A stretch of 64,000 nucleotides of DNA, taken from positions 248,001 through 312,000 of the forward strand of contig JAGPYM010000019.1 of assembly GCA_020736575.1 (NCBI GenBank). The letters run 5' to 3'. Shown here piece after piece: positions 11,282-21,491 of the stretch. Every line of letters starts with the position of its first letter. The first letter of the stretch is position 1. The position numbers were made by a program, and so were the translations under genes. The DNA comes from Thelonectria olida. Its lineage: Eukaryota; Ascomycota; Sordariomycetes; Hypocreales; Nectriaceae. The notes beneath the pieces are model-generated. The model saw nothing but the letters and a program-made list of their open reading frames with translations, ran no database searches and was not told where the DNA came from.

Positions 11282-13296
11282 TATCCATTCTCGCGACATG
11301 GTTACAGGGGAAAAACAGGCCGTTTCTCGAAACAATGCATCTAAATGACTCACCTGAGCCAACAACTCTGATTCCCCTGCAGATATCCGTTTCCTTACCC
11401 GTAAACATGGTTGGCTGCGAGCTTAATTCTACCCGTGTTCTTTTCATGGGTCGCACAAGTTACCACACGCTCTACTCCCGTGTGATGTTTCTAAGCCCTA
11501 CGGCGCCCATTCTATCAGAAACGGCCATCCCGCTCGGATCCTTCTGTCACGGTGACAAGCATGGGTCTTAAGAACTTGACATATAGTCAGATATTCCAGC
11601 TTCAATCAACTCCATACATGCAGAGCGAAAACTCTTTAAACCTCTCTCTTCGATAGTGTCTCATGACGGTGGCGCCGGATCAGCGCCCAGGTGTTGAGAG
11701 AAACAACACGTGGTCTTAACATCCGGTCTTAATATTTCCAGGGCCCTGCGACAACCTTCGCAACGAGTGTGAATAGCTTCGCCACATAGCCGCAGAGGAT
11801 GAATAGCCTTTGAGCCAAACGAACCACCTCCCTTTATAGTTCGCAAACCACACGAGAGAAGAACCAAGATACGCCCAGACGGGCCCATGATCTGCAAGAG
11901 GCCTTTATACCCGCCCCATGAAAAAAGTTTGATAATGCCCAGCCTTCACTAAAATGATCAGGGGGGGTGATTCCGCTCGTCGTCCCACTGCCCCTGGCTT
12001 GCAGCGGGAAATATCATCACGACGTAAGCGTAATTGGCCCAGAGGACGTAGAGTGGGAATGCCGCAGTATGGGATTAATAAGGTTATGCGGGTTTTTTTC
12101 CCGAGGCAATCCATCGTTGAATCATTAGAGTCGCATCGACACGAGGCCTTGACTATGCTGTCCTCTGCAACGTCAGTCTCTGTGAAACATGGTGCCACGC
12201 TCACCCACCTAAGCTTTTTTATCTTGTTTTTAGCACGGCAACCTTGACGACCCGAGGCGAGGGACTGGGCAAGGGGCTCCGTCATGGTCGCAGGCGGCGC
12301 GGACTTGAGTTCCGTGGTGCGAATCCGTGCTGACGGACACACTAACTAATACGAAAGGGAGCCCCGGATCCATCCATGGGGTTGTACCCGGCGGGATGGG
12401 ACTAATTGTACCACGTATCGGAGCATATCAATCCATGGCCAGGACAGGGATGAAGCCCGCCTGCAACCCAACGCCACGCGTTGCCTCGATTGTCTCGTCG
12501 AGGATCGAAAACGTCGCCCAGTGGGGATCGGATGGCACCAAGCTCGGGGCAGCGCTCCATTCTAGGTACAAGGGAATCCAAGGCTTGAAACAATAGCCTG
12601 TTCAGAATCAGGGAGGGCGCACGTCAGATGCTACAGTTCTCGTACGGAAGAGATGCAGGTACATCTCCACTCGTGCAAGACCGTGATGCGACTTTAAGCC
12701 CATCGAAAGTGAAGATCTTGCGTCCGTTGCAGTCTAGTCCTCGGCCCAGGGATCTGATATGGACCATGTGGTGTCGTGCATGCAAAAATCACCTTTGCTG
12801 GGCCCGGGGAAGAGGACTGCAGAGCTTTAATATCGGAGTCGACGAGCAGGAATTTGCGTGCAGGAATCCGCACAGGCTTTTTTAATATGCTAGATTGCCT
12901 CAGATATCACATGCATTTCATCTACCGGACATCCACTAATCGTCCGATGCACTTTGAATGTTTCTTGGAAAGCATGTCGCCCTCACCGTGAAACTGTTTC
13001 ACTACTCTGGACGTGCCGGACCTGGTGGGAAAAGGGGGCAGGGGGTTGTCACCCACCCCGGCAACAGACCCTTTGACAACGGGTAAAGATTGTAATCCTG
13101 GCAGAGCCCTAGGGGCTGTCATTCGCGGGGTTACTCAGTCTGGCGTCGGCTGTTTTGTTGGCTCTTCGCTCTTATTCCGATGAATCCCTCGCGTCCTCGA
13201 CTGCCCTTCGTCTTGTACCTTTTCCCCTTCTTTCTCGGTTCCTCACCACCGTTGTTCTAATTGCTTAGAATTGGCTCCGAGTGCGAGCATGTAGCC
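11282..13296. other. Long intergenic stretch, 2.0 kb
   Basis: No supported protein gene. Several open frames exist (for example 11905-12342 minus) but none resembles a known family or has a plausible intron pattern. A 60-nt tRNA-like fold lies at 12278-12337. The last part is pyrimidine-rich and should be the promoter/5' UTR of the membrane protein gene at 13297. Confidence 0.4.
12278..12337 (+). other. tRNA-like hairpin, too short for a functional tRNA
   Basis: A perfect 7-bp outer stem (TCCGTCA with TGACGGA) encloses a serine-like anticodon arm with loop CTTGAGT and a T-arm-like TGCGAAT loop. The element is only about 60 nt, with overlapping arms and no long variable arm. It is best read as a degenerate tRNA relic or a chance fold. 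Confidence 0.2.
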
Positions 13297-14941
13297 ATGA
13301 GTGTGACTACTCGCGACGACGACGAGCCAGTCCACACATTCGTTAACCCTTGGGTGGAACTCAATGCGGGCTTATGGTCGCTGTTTGCTGGTGCAACAGT
13401 TTTCCTAGCCCTTCGGGTCTGGGTCAAGGTCACTCGGCGACATGGGCTATGGTATGACGATTATATTCTTCTTGTGTCTTGGGTAAGTACCGCGATACTC
13501 TGGCCGCGCTTTGAGACCTCCATCCTCATCGTCTCACTCTGGCGTCGTCGTGAGCCATTCTAACAAAAATACATTTAGTGTGTGTTATTAGCGAACAACA
13601 CCCTCATCGTTCATGAATTCGCAACGGGCTACGTACTGAAAGACTCTTCGCAATCATGGGACGACCGCATGCACATCCTCATCAACATATCATCGTGTGG
13701 GACTCTGATCGGACAAGCATGGACAAAATCAGCATTTGGAGTTACGTTACTACGCATGAGCAATCGATGGCAACAGTACATTTTGTGGTTTTGCATTATC
13801 ACGATGAACATCTGGATGGTTCTCAAGGTCATCTTCCAATGGGCAAAAGTCTGCGGCAAAGACGATTACCAGGACTGGTACAGACTGGACTTTTGCATCG
13901 GCCCAACGTTCCGGACGGATTTTAAGGAGGGAGGAAACGGTAAGAATCACGACACGACGGACATCAGCGGCTGGTCACTGACGAAACCGTTCCGCAGTTT
14001 ACAACATCATCATGGATTTCATTTTTGCGTCTTTCCCTTGGTTTATCACACGGTCGTTGGAAATGCGGAGGGTTGAAAAGGTCGGCTTGTGCGCGACAAT
14101 GAGTCTGGGTATGGTGTAAGTACTACTAGACCGTGAAATCTTTGCTTCTCTTACCGAGTTGTTTGGGTGCTGACAATGGATCTCCCAGGGTTGCTATTGT
14201 TGCCGCCATTCGCGTGGGTTGGAAAGATGAAGGGAACGATCGCGACAGTCTCTACATCTGTAAGTCGTCAAATCAGCCAAAGTGGCCAATATCATATCGC
14301 TAACCAGCAATGTCTCCGCAGGGCGCAACGGATTGTCACAAGTTTGGTTCGTCAACTATTGATACTATCTCGTTACCCTTTGAAAATAAAGACTGACATG
14401 GGGACGCAACAGGTACTCGTCTGAAATTACGGGCACAATCATGGTCCAATGCATCCCGATTCTACGACCGATCATCCGAGATCTACACACAACCTTGACG
14501 TCGAGAAAGTTAGCTTCCTATGCCACCGGGGACGGACAAAGCACTCCTTGGACGGCCACGTTTAGTAGAGATCGGGTATCGACTAACTTCCACGACCCTA
14601 GTGTCGACGCCCCCGAGAGAGTTGAGCTGGGACGGATCCCGGAAGAATCAGTCGAGACCCATACCGACCAACGGCAAGCAGCTGCACTACCACTCCCGCA
14701 ATCACCGCCCCAATCACCACCCGATTCTCGGTATGCCACGGCTGCGTCTCGAACCGACGCGTGGCCCCTGTGGAACAACGAGAACCCCTCAGGCAAGAGT
14801 TTGGAGATCGATCAGGACAGGACGTCGCATTCCAGCAACGGCTTCGACTTTGAGCAGCATCCGATACAGCTCCAGCAAGGGTTATCGCCACCGCCGCGGA
14901 GAATACCGCAGTATCAGCTGGGGAAATCGGGAGATCAGTGA
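13297..14941 (+). CDS. Fungal rhodopsin-domain integral membrane protein (PTH11-like, without CFEM)
   Basis: Six exons (13297-13482, 13579-13939, 13998-14115, 14189-14259, 14322-14346, 14413-14941) join in phase to 429 residues; exon 5 is only 25 nt. The N-terminal two thirds hold about seven hydrophobic segments with family landmarks: ALRVWVKVTRRHGLWYDDYI, the segment VYNIIMDFIFASFPWFITR, the short loop RNGLSQVWYSSEIT and the last helix ending CIPILRPIIRDL. The C-terminal 150 residues are a hydrophilic Ser/Pro/Gln-rich cytoplasmic tail. Members of this family resemble heptahelical receptors and are abundant in filamentous ascomycetes; ligands are mostly unknown. There is no CFEM cysteine module at the N-terminus. 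Neighbours give no functional hint. Confidence 0.88.
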
Positions 14942-15746
14942 TATTTTTGTTTTAGTAGAATTCGGATCACGACTCACGTAGTCATGGCTCTCTTCCTTTC
15001 GCGTGTTTGTTTATTATGTATTTAGAACGGAATCGCCCATGCGGCGAATGGCCTCTTGGCCGACACGACGCTGCTTTTGTCTGTATAACAGTAATCGATG
15101 AAAGGGTAAACTGCCCATGTTAGAATTATGCGTCTTTTGAAATTGTGAACACGTGCCGTCTGTGGAAAATCTTCCGAAGGCAGGGGAAGGCTCGCCGTCC
15201 CAAGGAGACTGAGGTGTCACCAAGCTCCGATAGAGATGAATAGCAGAACTGATAACAAACATTCGTAAACACAAAGCAACTTGAAAGCCATACATCAATT
15301 TGACTCTATCGGTACTGCAGGGCTCGTGCTGGATTCGCTACCAGCTCGCTGGTACCGACCGTTATGCAAGCGCTCAATGCAAACCATTGGGCCCAGGATC
15401 GTCGAGACTGCAGGCCTGCGTGAACTCGCAAGAGACGGAAGCTAAGATAGTTACCCCACAAGCTGACGACGTGTTCAGAGTCATCTCGGAATGCATTGAC
15501 CACCCTGTATTCGTCACTGTACCTATAATTTGCTATCGAGGATAGTGATGTGGCGACCAAGGGCTTTCCCCGGAGGGACATCAAGGCTAGTTACCCTACA
15601 ACTATCGTAATCACAATAGTTTTTCCGAAATTGCAGTTTGAAGCCTTGAGATACATGGTACTAAAAGGTGTTTCGAAATATCAAGTATTACTATTATTAA
15701 CTGGCTAATTTTTTATTTTGACTCGTTGGATTGGCGAGCGTTTTGA
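14942..15746. other. Intergenic, 805 bp
   Basis: Between two converging genes, so mostly 3' flanks. No coding similarity seen in open frames at 15014-15298 and 15300-15584. Confidence 0.45.
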
Positions 15747-16808
15747 TCACTTCGTGACCTTGTCAAAGATCTGCGTCGTATGCACCCAGACCTTCTCTGC
15801 AAGCTGCTTCCTCAATCCCACGAGTACCTTCTCATTGTCTACCGGGTCGCCCTTTTCACCGACTAGGAAAATGCCACCAGCAGTCTGGTCAGCCTTTGGC
15901 AGGCCTTCGGGCAAAGGAGTGTTCAGCGCAGCTGTTTCTGCGACTGAAAACCTGGCATTGGTGGCGTAAAACAGCGTCTTTGCCCCAACGTCCTTGACCG
16001 GATAAGCGAACAAGCTGGTCACAATCGGCACAAATATCCAGCGCAAGAGGACTGAGACGATTCCGCTCGATCCCCGGGTGAGGAGTGGCGTGGATGTGAG
16101 GCCCGGGAATGCGTGGACGAAGCTGATCTTGGGGTTTTCGGATGCGAGGCGTTCCAGAAATAGAGTGAGCATGGTCGCGCTGTGGACCGAGCTTCGAACA
16201 ATGGAAAAGTTGCCCGGTTTAGCGAGGTCCAAGTCGTCTTCAAGCAAGGGAGCTTCTTGGCCGCCGGCGAGGATGGTGGTAACGTGCGGGTTTGCAGACT
16301 GGTTGAGAAGAGGAATAAGGAGTTGGACGGCACGAGCACGGCTGTAGTAGCGCGTGGTCATGGACGGCTCGAGGCCTTCACTTGTTTCTATGCATTCAGT
16401 TAGCACCATGAAATGCTCAGCATTGAAGCGTGTTAAAAACGTACCTCGACGACCATCAAAAGGAATAAAGCCAGGCGAAACGAACAAAAAGTCCAACTTT
16501 TCTTCGTGTCGCTTGACTTCGTCTACCACCTTGTCGACATTTCCAACAAGGGATATATCCTGCTCAATGAAGGATATTTCGGCGGAAGAATTGCTTTGTC
16601 GCAAGTCGGCAATAACTGGTGCGGCAGCCGAAGCGCTGCGCCCCACGATGTAAACTCTTGGCTGCTTGCTGTCCGTCGCGATCACGAACTGCTGGAGTGC
16701 GCTGAGGCCAATGCCGGAAGTTGCTCCTATGAACACAGCGACGAGATTGTTTGGGAGGATTGTAGGTAGTTGCGCATTGGCAGCTTTTACTGTGCTGATT
16801 GACACCAT
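15747..16808 (-). CDS. Short-chain dehydrogenase/reductase-like protein
   Basis: Two exons, 16808-16445 and 16387-15747, give 334 residues. The 57-nt intron is a multiple of three and has no stop, so the whole region also reads as one open frame; splicing is preferred because GTACGT, a GCTAAC branch point and the sequence GRR-ETSEGLEPSMTTRYYSR across the join all fit. The Rossmann motif GATSGIG is at residues 28-34. The usual YxxxK catalytic pair is not evident; the equivalent region reads SIVRSSVHSATMLTLFLERL, so reductase activity is doubtful or uses other residues. This subgroup is common in ascomycetes, often near secondary-metabolite genes. A TATA-like element lies near 16927-16934, about 120 bp upstream. 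Confidence 0.82.
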   Translation of the reverse strand: MVSISTVKAANAQLPTILPNNLVAVFIGATSGIGLSALQQFVIATDSKQPRVYIVGRSASAAAPVIADLRQSNSSAEISFIEQDISLVGNVDKVVDEVKRHEEKLDFLFVSPGFIPFDGRRGTFLTRFNAEHFMVLTECIETSEGLEPSMTTRYYSRARAVQLLIPLLNQSANPHVTTILAGGQEAPLLEDDLDLAKPGNFSIVRSSVHSATMLTLFLERLASENPKISFVHAFPGLTSTPLLTRGSSGIVSVLLRWIFVPIVTSLFAYPVKDVGAKTLFYATNARFSVAETAALNTPLPEGLPKADQTAGGIFLVGEKGDPVDNEKVLVGLRKQLAEKVWVHTTQIFDKVTK

Positions 16809-17507
16809 GGCCGTAGAATCTGGTGAGGGTTGTGAGGGTGGAATATTTGGGGTGGTGAATTGGTGAATTCAAGTTATGATGAGTATCTATGCTGAGAGAG
16901 AGAAACATCAAGAGATCCGATTCCTCTTTATATCTAAGTAGATTGATAAGGTACGGATGGCGAAATGGTCCTAAATCCGAGCTCGCGAGATGGTTGCTTA
17001 CAATCCATGGGTGATGAGTGATGACGTGACGCCTGGATGTCTAAGCGGGGCACGCTCGGGAAACCACGATTCCCCGAAGTGCGACTATTACTGAGCGTAG
17101 CCCAAATGTCAACCAATACCCAGATCACTCATTTGTTTGGGCTTAGCGCGCTTTCCCAATTAGAGTAAGAGTGGACGGAATGATTCCCACTTGGGCAGGT
17201 CAGGGCACTAAGCGGCCCGGGCGAGGAAGGAAGAGCCTTTGGTCTCTCCGTTCGAAAGGCATTCATCCATTATTAGTAGATTGTTAATAACGACAACATC
17301 AATACAGATTAGGATCCTTGGTTGAGGCCAATTGCCAGAACAAGGAAGACAGTTAGTGTCATGTGGTACCATGTCTGATTAAAAGCCCTGCCTTTCTTTC
17401 AGGAAACAAAGAAGGGCAATGTGAGGTGTGGGCGTAGCAAGGAGCTGCAGCCAAAGTAGGCATCGAACCGATTGATACATGTGTTCCCTTAGTAGAGGTC
17501 TGCTTTT
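16809..17507. other. Intergenic, 699 bp
   Basis: Promoter side of the SDR gene followed by low-information sequence up to the decayed permease. No gene seen. Confidence 0.45.
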
Positions 17508-18350
17508 TCAAACTGCAGGACCGCTGCTTGCTCTCTCAACCACAACTGCGTCGCTTTTCTTCTCTGAAAGAGACGCCACATCTGCATCCAGTCGATCCAC
17601 GACAGTGTTCTTGGACTTGCGTGGGGCAACATTCTGTTCAAACATCACGTCGAGTTCAGCAATAAGAGAATAGAAAACTGGTAAAGTCGTAGGTGAAAGT
17701 GAAAAGCAGAAGCATTGATCCGATGATCCATGTAGCAGCGGAGTTGTGTCGCCCAGCACAATTGATAACTGGAAGAAAGTTGCCTAAGGCCAGTGGCGGT
17801 AGATATACAGTCATCGACCAAACTTGCCCATTAAGAACTGAGATAAAGCAGTTCCAAATGCACCAATATGTCGTTCCGGCGGCCTATGTGGTGGTTGACG
17901 GAAATATGTCCCACGGGATAAATACCAACAGGGATTTTCCCGTCCAATAGTTGGAAAAGATGATCACGAAGAAATGAAAAAGATGAAGCTAACGCAGGCA
18001 AACAAAGCGCCGATACTCGTTTTGCGTTATCTAAATTGGTAGGAGATAAATCCATTGAGGGGAAGGCCTACGATCTGGCCGCAGCCAATTCCGTTTGACA
18101 GCCCGGATTGCCAAGCAGCAGTGGGTTGGTAGCTGCCATGAGGTTGCAAAACGCCGAAGTCCCTCTGGAATAGCGGATAGACAAAGAGCTTGTTGGGCAG
18201 AACAGGGTCGAAGCCCTGCCTGACAATGCAAGTTGAGAAGAATAGAGCTAGAGGTGGGCCTTCTTGTACAGCTTTAACGACTTGAGTAGTCCCATGTTCA
18301 GCTTTCGTCACGGTGATAGAGCTTAGTTGAAGGAAAGAAACGTTGGGCAA
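17508..18350 (-). pseudogene. Decayed MFS sugar (maltose/alpha-glucoside-type) permease
   Basis: Reading minus-strand frames in turn gives pieces of a sugar-porter MFS: LALFFSTCIV.QGFDPVL and LFVYPLFQRDFGV with AAWQSGLSNG near 18.2 kb; RKTSIGALFACVSFIF near 17.98 kb; GAFGTALSQFLMGKFGR near 17.87 kb; AATWIIGSMLLLFTFTYDFT near 17.7 kb; and AELDVMFEQNVAPRK at the end. The pieces are in the right order but in different frames, with stops between them. The central loop and the block after TYDFT are missing; the next recognisable piece is the C-terminal ELD..FEQ motif, so roughly 80 residues are deleted there. The intact gene at 43669-45379 contains each of these motifs and is a clear relative. No functional permease can be made. 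Confidence 0.75.
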
Positions 18351-19185
18351 GCACAGCAGCTAATACGACGAGCAGGGTTAATCGCCATGCTCAAGTTACA
18401 GGCGCGGTCTAGGAACCATATATCGGGGCCATTTTCTTTTGCATGACAGAAGTGTTTGCAGAAACTATCCGGTATAGAAACCCAACCATTGAGCCTTCTA
18501 ACCCCCTCTGCATTTACATTAAATCATTAGAAACCTCTAGAGGGGAACTAATACCAAGGGTTGTCTGCAAACTGCCATGACTACCTTGTTTCATTCAGCG
18601 ACTTTGAACAGCAACCTAATGCCAGAACCAAATGTCAAGCTTGTGAGGTTGGACGGCGAGTCAACTGATGAAACACCCGTAATCCCATTGTGCCCCAGAT
18701 TAGAAAGGATGCAATGGGCAGACATGCTAAAACCACGATAATGTCCATTCTCTCACATCTTGGGGGTTAACTCGGTGTTGGCTTGTTGAACATGCGATCC
18801 GAACCCCGTACCCTAATACTTTGCATTTGAGATTTGGGTCCTCCGCGACGAGTTTTGCCCAACCAAGGTAAACAATGTCAAACGCACGGCGGAGTGACAT
18901 GGCCACGATAACTACCGCGAGGAAATCAAGAAGTGCGTTCACTGCAGAGGCTCAACGATTTTGCCGCACACATTTTCCACAATTTTGGATAGTATTTTTA
19001 TGGACTAAGAAGTGAAAGACACCGAGTGCGAACAGACACCTGTTTACACTCTGATCTGATTCCCGATACCCTTTCAAAGCACTTATCCGCCAACAACTCC
19101 AACAACTAGACACAGTCCTACCTTGGTCACCCATCAAACCATGACCAACGAGCCCCTGACATCCCATCTTGCCGTAGTCGGCCGC
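18351..19185. other. Intergenic, 835 bp
   Basis: No convincing gene or repeat. Short frames such as 18727-18942 minus show no known family. Confidence 0.4.
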
Positions 19186-19420
19186 CTATTTTGCGAGGTC
19201 AATGATAACCTTGCCGATCTGCTTTCCACTCTCAGCCCGGCGATAGGCCTCGCGATATTCGGCAAAGGGATAGACCTTGTCAATAACCGGGTGACCTGGG
19301 TCACTGCCATGGCCTTTAGCATGGCCTCAAAGTTGGTACGGAGGCCAATGGTTCCGGTGCCAGAAATGAGAGACCGGTATAGTATGTCGACGAGCGGGAG
19401 GCCGCCGTTGACGCCGCTCG
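19186..19420 (-). pseudogene. C-terminal relic of a zinc-type (MDR) dehydrogenase
   Basis: The minus strand reads IGLRTNFEAMLKAMAV and, after one frame change, HPVIDKVYPFAEYREAYRRA, then ESGKQIGKVIIDLAK and a stop at 19188-19186. This is the conserved end of medium-chain alcohol dehydrogenases/quinone oxidoreductases (the EYREAYRRAESG..GKVII block). The catalytic and NAD(P)-binding parts that should lie upstream (19.4-20.1 kb) are not recognisable. It is a truncated, frameshifted remnant, distinct from the nearly intact MDR gene at 23366. Confidence 0.6.
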
Positions 19421-20424
19421 TAGACCTGGCTGTAAAACGGCAACGAGGCGGAGTCTGGGGGCGAGGCCGTGGAGACAGAATCAAGGCCCGCACGATATCA
19501 TATCCCCAACCCCAAAACCACTAATTGCGCGAAGAGCTTGGGGAGTTCCGGCATTGATACCATCAATCCGGCATCAACATTGATCCTGACATGAACAATG
19601 GCATACAAAGTCCGCTCCGGGCTGTGTGAGCCGTGACCAATTATAGCACCGTGAAAGGTGTCGAGCTTGGCAATCTCCCGCCTTGACCCTGTGGACTTAG
19701 AAGATTGGATATCGGAAACTTGCTCCGAGATTCGTCTTCAACCGACGGGTTCTTGGTGAATAGGTCGAGGGACGACAGGCAGCCATACTACACATCTTGT
19801 TTCAGAGTAAGGTATGGATATTGGAAAATGGCGTAAATGTTCCGTCACCTTGTCAAAGCTGCCTGGACGAAAAATATAAGGTGTTGAAGGTACTTATTTA
19901 CATACTTAACTCCACATTGGGCTTGCTCGAAACTTCACCGCCACGTTTCGATGCCATGATCACCCCGTCGTGAGGCCATTCAGCATGGTCCCAGCCACCG
20001 GCCCGGACAGCTGATTCTCCGCTACCCATGCCATCTTGATTACTATTCTTGCCATTGCTAGCGGCACACCCAATTAGAGTGCGCTTAGCTCCGCCTGTAC
20101 AACATCGTTCAAAACCACAGGAACCATGAAATGCGGGAATTGCTCAGCGCTTTGAGTGCAGCCCTCGGCTCAATTCTATCATAGAGCCTGCTTGTCAGGC
20201 CGTTAGTGGAAACTAAGACGAAGTCGGTCCATTTTGCATCAATCAAATCCCATAACACCTGGAAAGTTTCCACTGCCGCGTTGAGCTCAAACTTCAAGTG
20301 CGGAGTTGCGGAGTTGTTGGCGCGAGGGAGGGGCTATGAGGAACAAATCAAACTGCTCATTGCCAAGGATGAAGTCATCTTTCCAAGGATTTCAGGGATT
20401 TACGACCTATAGCACCCTAGCAAG
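19421..20424. other. Intergenic, about 1.0 kb
   Basis: May contain unrecognised remains of the MDR gene. An open frame at 20109-20297 minus looks protein-like in composition but matches nothing I can name. No intact gene. Confidence 0.35.
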
Positions 20425-20752
20425 ACGTTTCACGCACTGGTTAATGGCGGTGCAGCTTTCATTTGCGAGTTGTCTACGATTTCTCAAAGACGCATTCTTC
20501 GTCGTTGCCAGCCACACTCTAAGCCAGGCCTCGTTTTCACCTTTGCCTGCCACTGCAGCGACTGCCACAACATCACAGCTTCCATGTTTACCTCCGCTTT
20601 CCTCGTCCTCGATACGCACCTGAAGCACATTCGCGGGGAAGAAAATCTCAAGGAGTACAGCTAGTCAGATTCGAGCGTGCGAGACTGCAATACCATGAAC
20701 AACTGCTTTGCAGTACCTGTGGGTCACTTATGTACCGGAGGCCTTTAGGCCA

Positions 20753-20783
<31 letters not shown>

Positions 20784-20930
20784 AGTGTGCTCAGGATTGG
20801 CACTGTCGATAATTTTAAGCTTGCAAAGACTGCATTGAAGCCAGAATATGAACTGTTTATGAAGTATAGAGTGGCCTGGTTGAAGGATATTGAAGGCATG
20901 GAGCACATAGAGGGACAGATTGCGCTTTAA
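20425..20930 (+). pseudogene. Relic of a GFA-type (glutathione-dependent formaldehyde-activating-like) protein with a 28-G run
   Basis: The first frame has ACHCSDCHNITASMFTSAF and LKHIRGEENLKEYS before a stop. A second frame, shifted by one base, continues with LLCSTCGSLMYRR and then, beyond an uninterrupted run of 28 G (20756-20783), SVLRIGTVDNFKLAKTALKP and RVAWLKDIEGMEHIEG to a stop at 20930. CxxC zinc ligands of the GFA/CENP-V fold are present in both halves (CHCSDC and CSTC). Family members are usually 130-190 residues. A frameshift between the halves, no clear start, and an expanded G tract coding nine glycines where the family has a short loop all argue for a dead gene. Confidence 0.6.
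20756..20783 (+). repeat. Homopolymer of 28 G
   Basis: Uninterrupted G tract inside the GFA-type relic. It keeps the downstream frame open as a glycine run. Its length could vary between strains or be an assembly artefact. Confidence 0.9.
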
Positions 20931-21491
20931 TGTGATTATTCCAATAAGCTAGTACAGGTTGACCAGATGGCCTTGCGATCACGATAAGAGGGGCCGTCCC
21001 TAGAAAGATATGCAGACCGACATGGTTAGATGCTATGGTAAGAAGAATATGATTGTTTTATGAGAATTCTATAGCATAAGGCAAGTTTACAAAGGCGGTG
21101 ACAAGGAGTTCTTATCGATACTGGCTAACTGTGTGATTAGGGGAGTTGCATTATGAGCAAATGCTGTTAGGGAAGGAAGTTGGAAGTTTGGTAGATGATG
21201 GGCGAAGGAAGAAACGGGGAAAATTAAAAGATGGCGGGAACATGATGAATTTTAATAATTGGCATCGATCCTCTTCACAGATCAGCCAAGAGAACTTGCC
21301 ACGCAATCCAATTATGAAGAAAGATTAGTGAAGATGTAATTATCTAAACTGAATAAAACTGTAAATTTATAGCATCCATTTCTTTTCCTTTCTCTTTTCC
21401 CTTCCTTGCAGCTTCGTAGCCTTTCCCCAATCCCCATCAACCTCCACGTATCTAATCAAATGAGAGATGCGAGTCGGTAGAGAGTATTTTC
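20931..21491. other. Intergenic, 561 bp
   Basis: AT-richer than the surroundings, 3' side of the NmrA-like gene. No coding evidence. Confidence 0.45.

Noticed and set aside
11905..12342. Open frame of 145 codons on the minus strand
   Set aside because: Composition is not protein-like, there is no family motif, and it overlaps the tRNA-like fold and another open frame on the opposite strand.
13261..13296. Up to 12 extra residues at the N-terminus of the rhodopsin-domain protein
   Set aside because: The upstream codon is TTG; the first ATG at 13297 gives the usual family start.
20109..20412. Frames on both strands at 20.1-20.4 kb that look protein-like
   Set aside because: Both strands are open, neither matches a known family, and neither extends by splicing.
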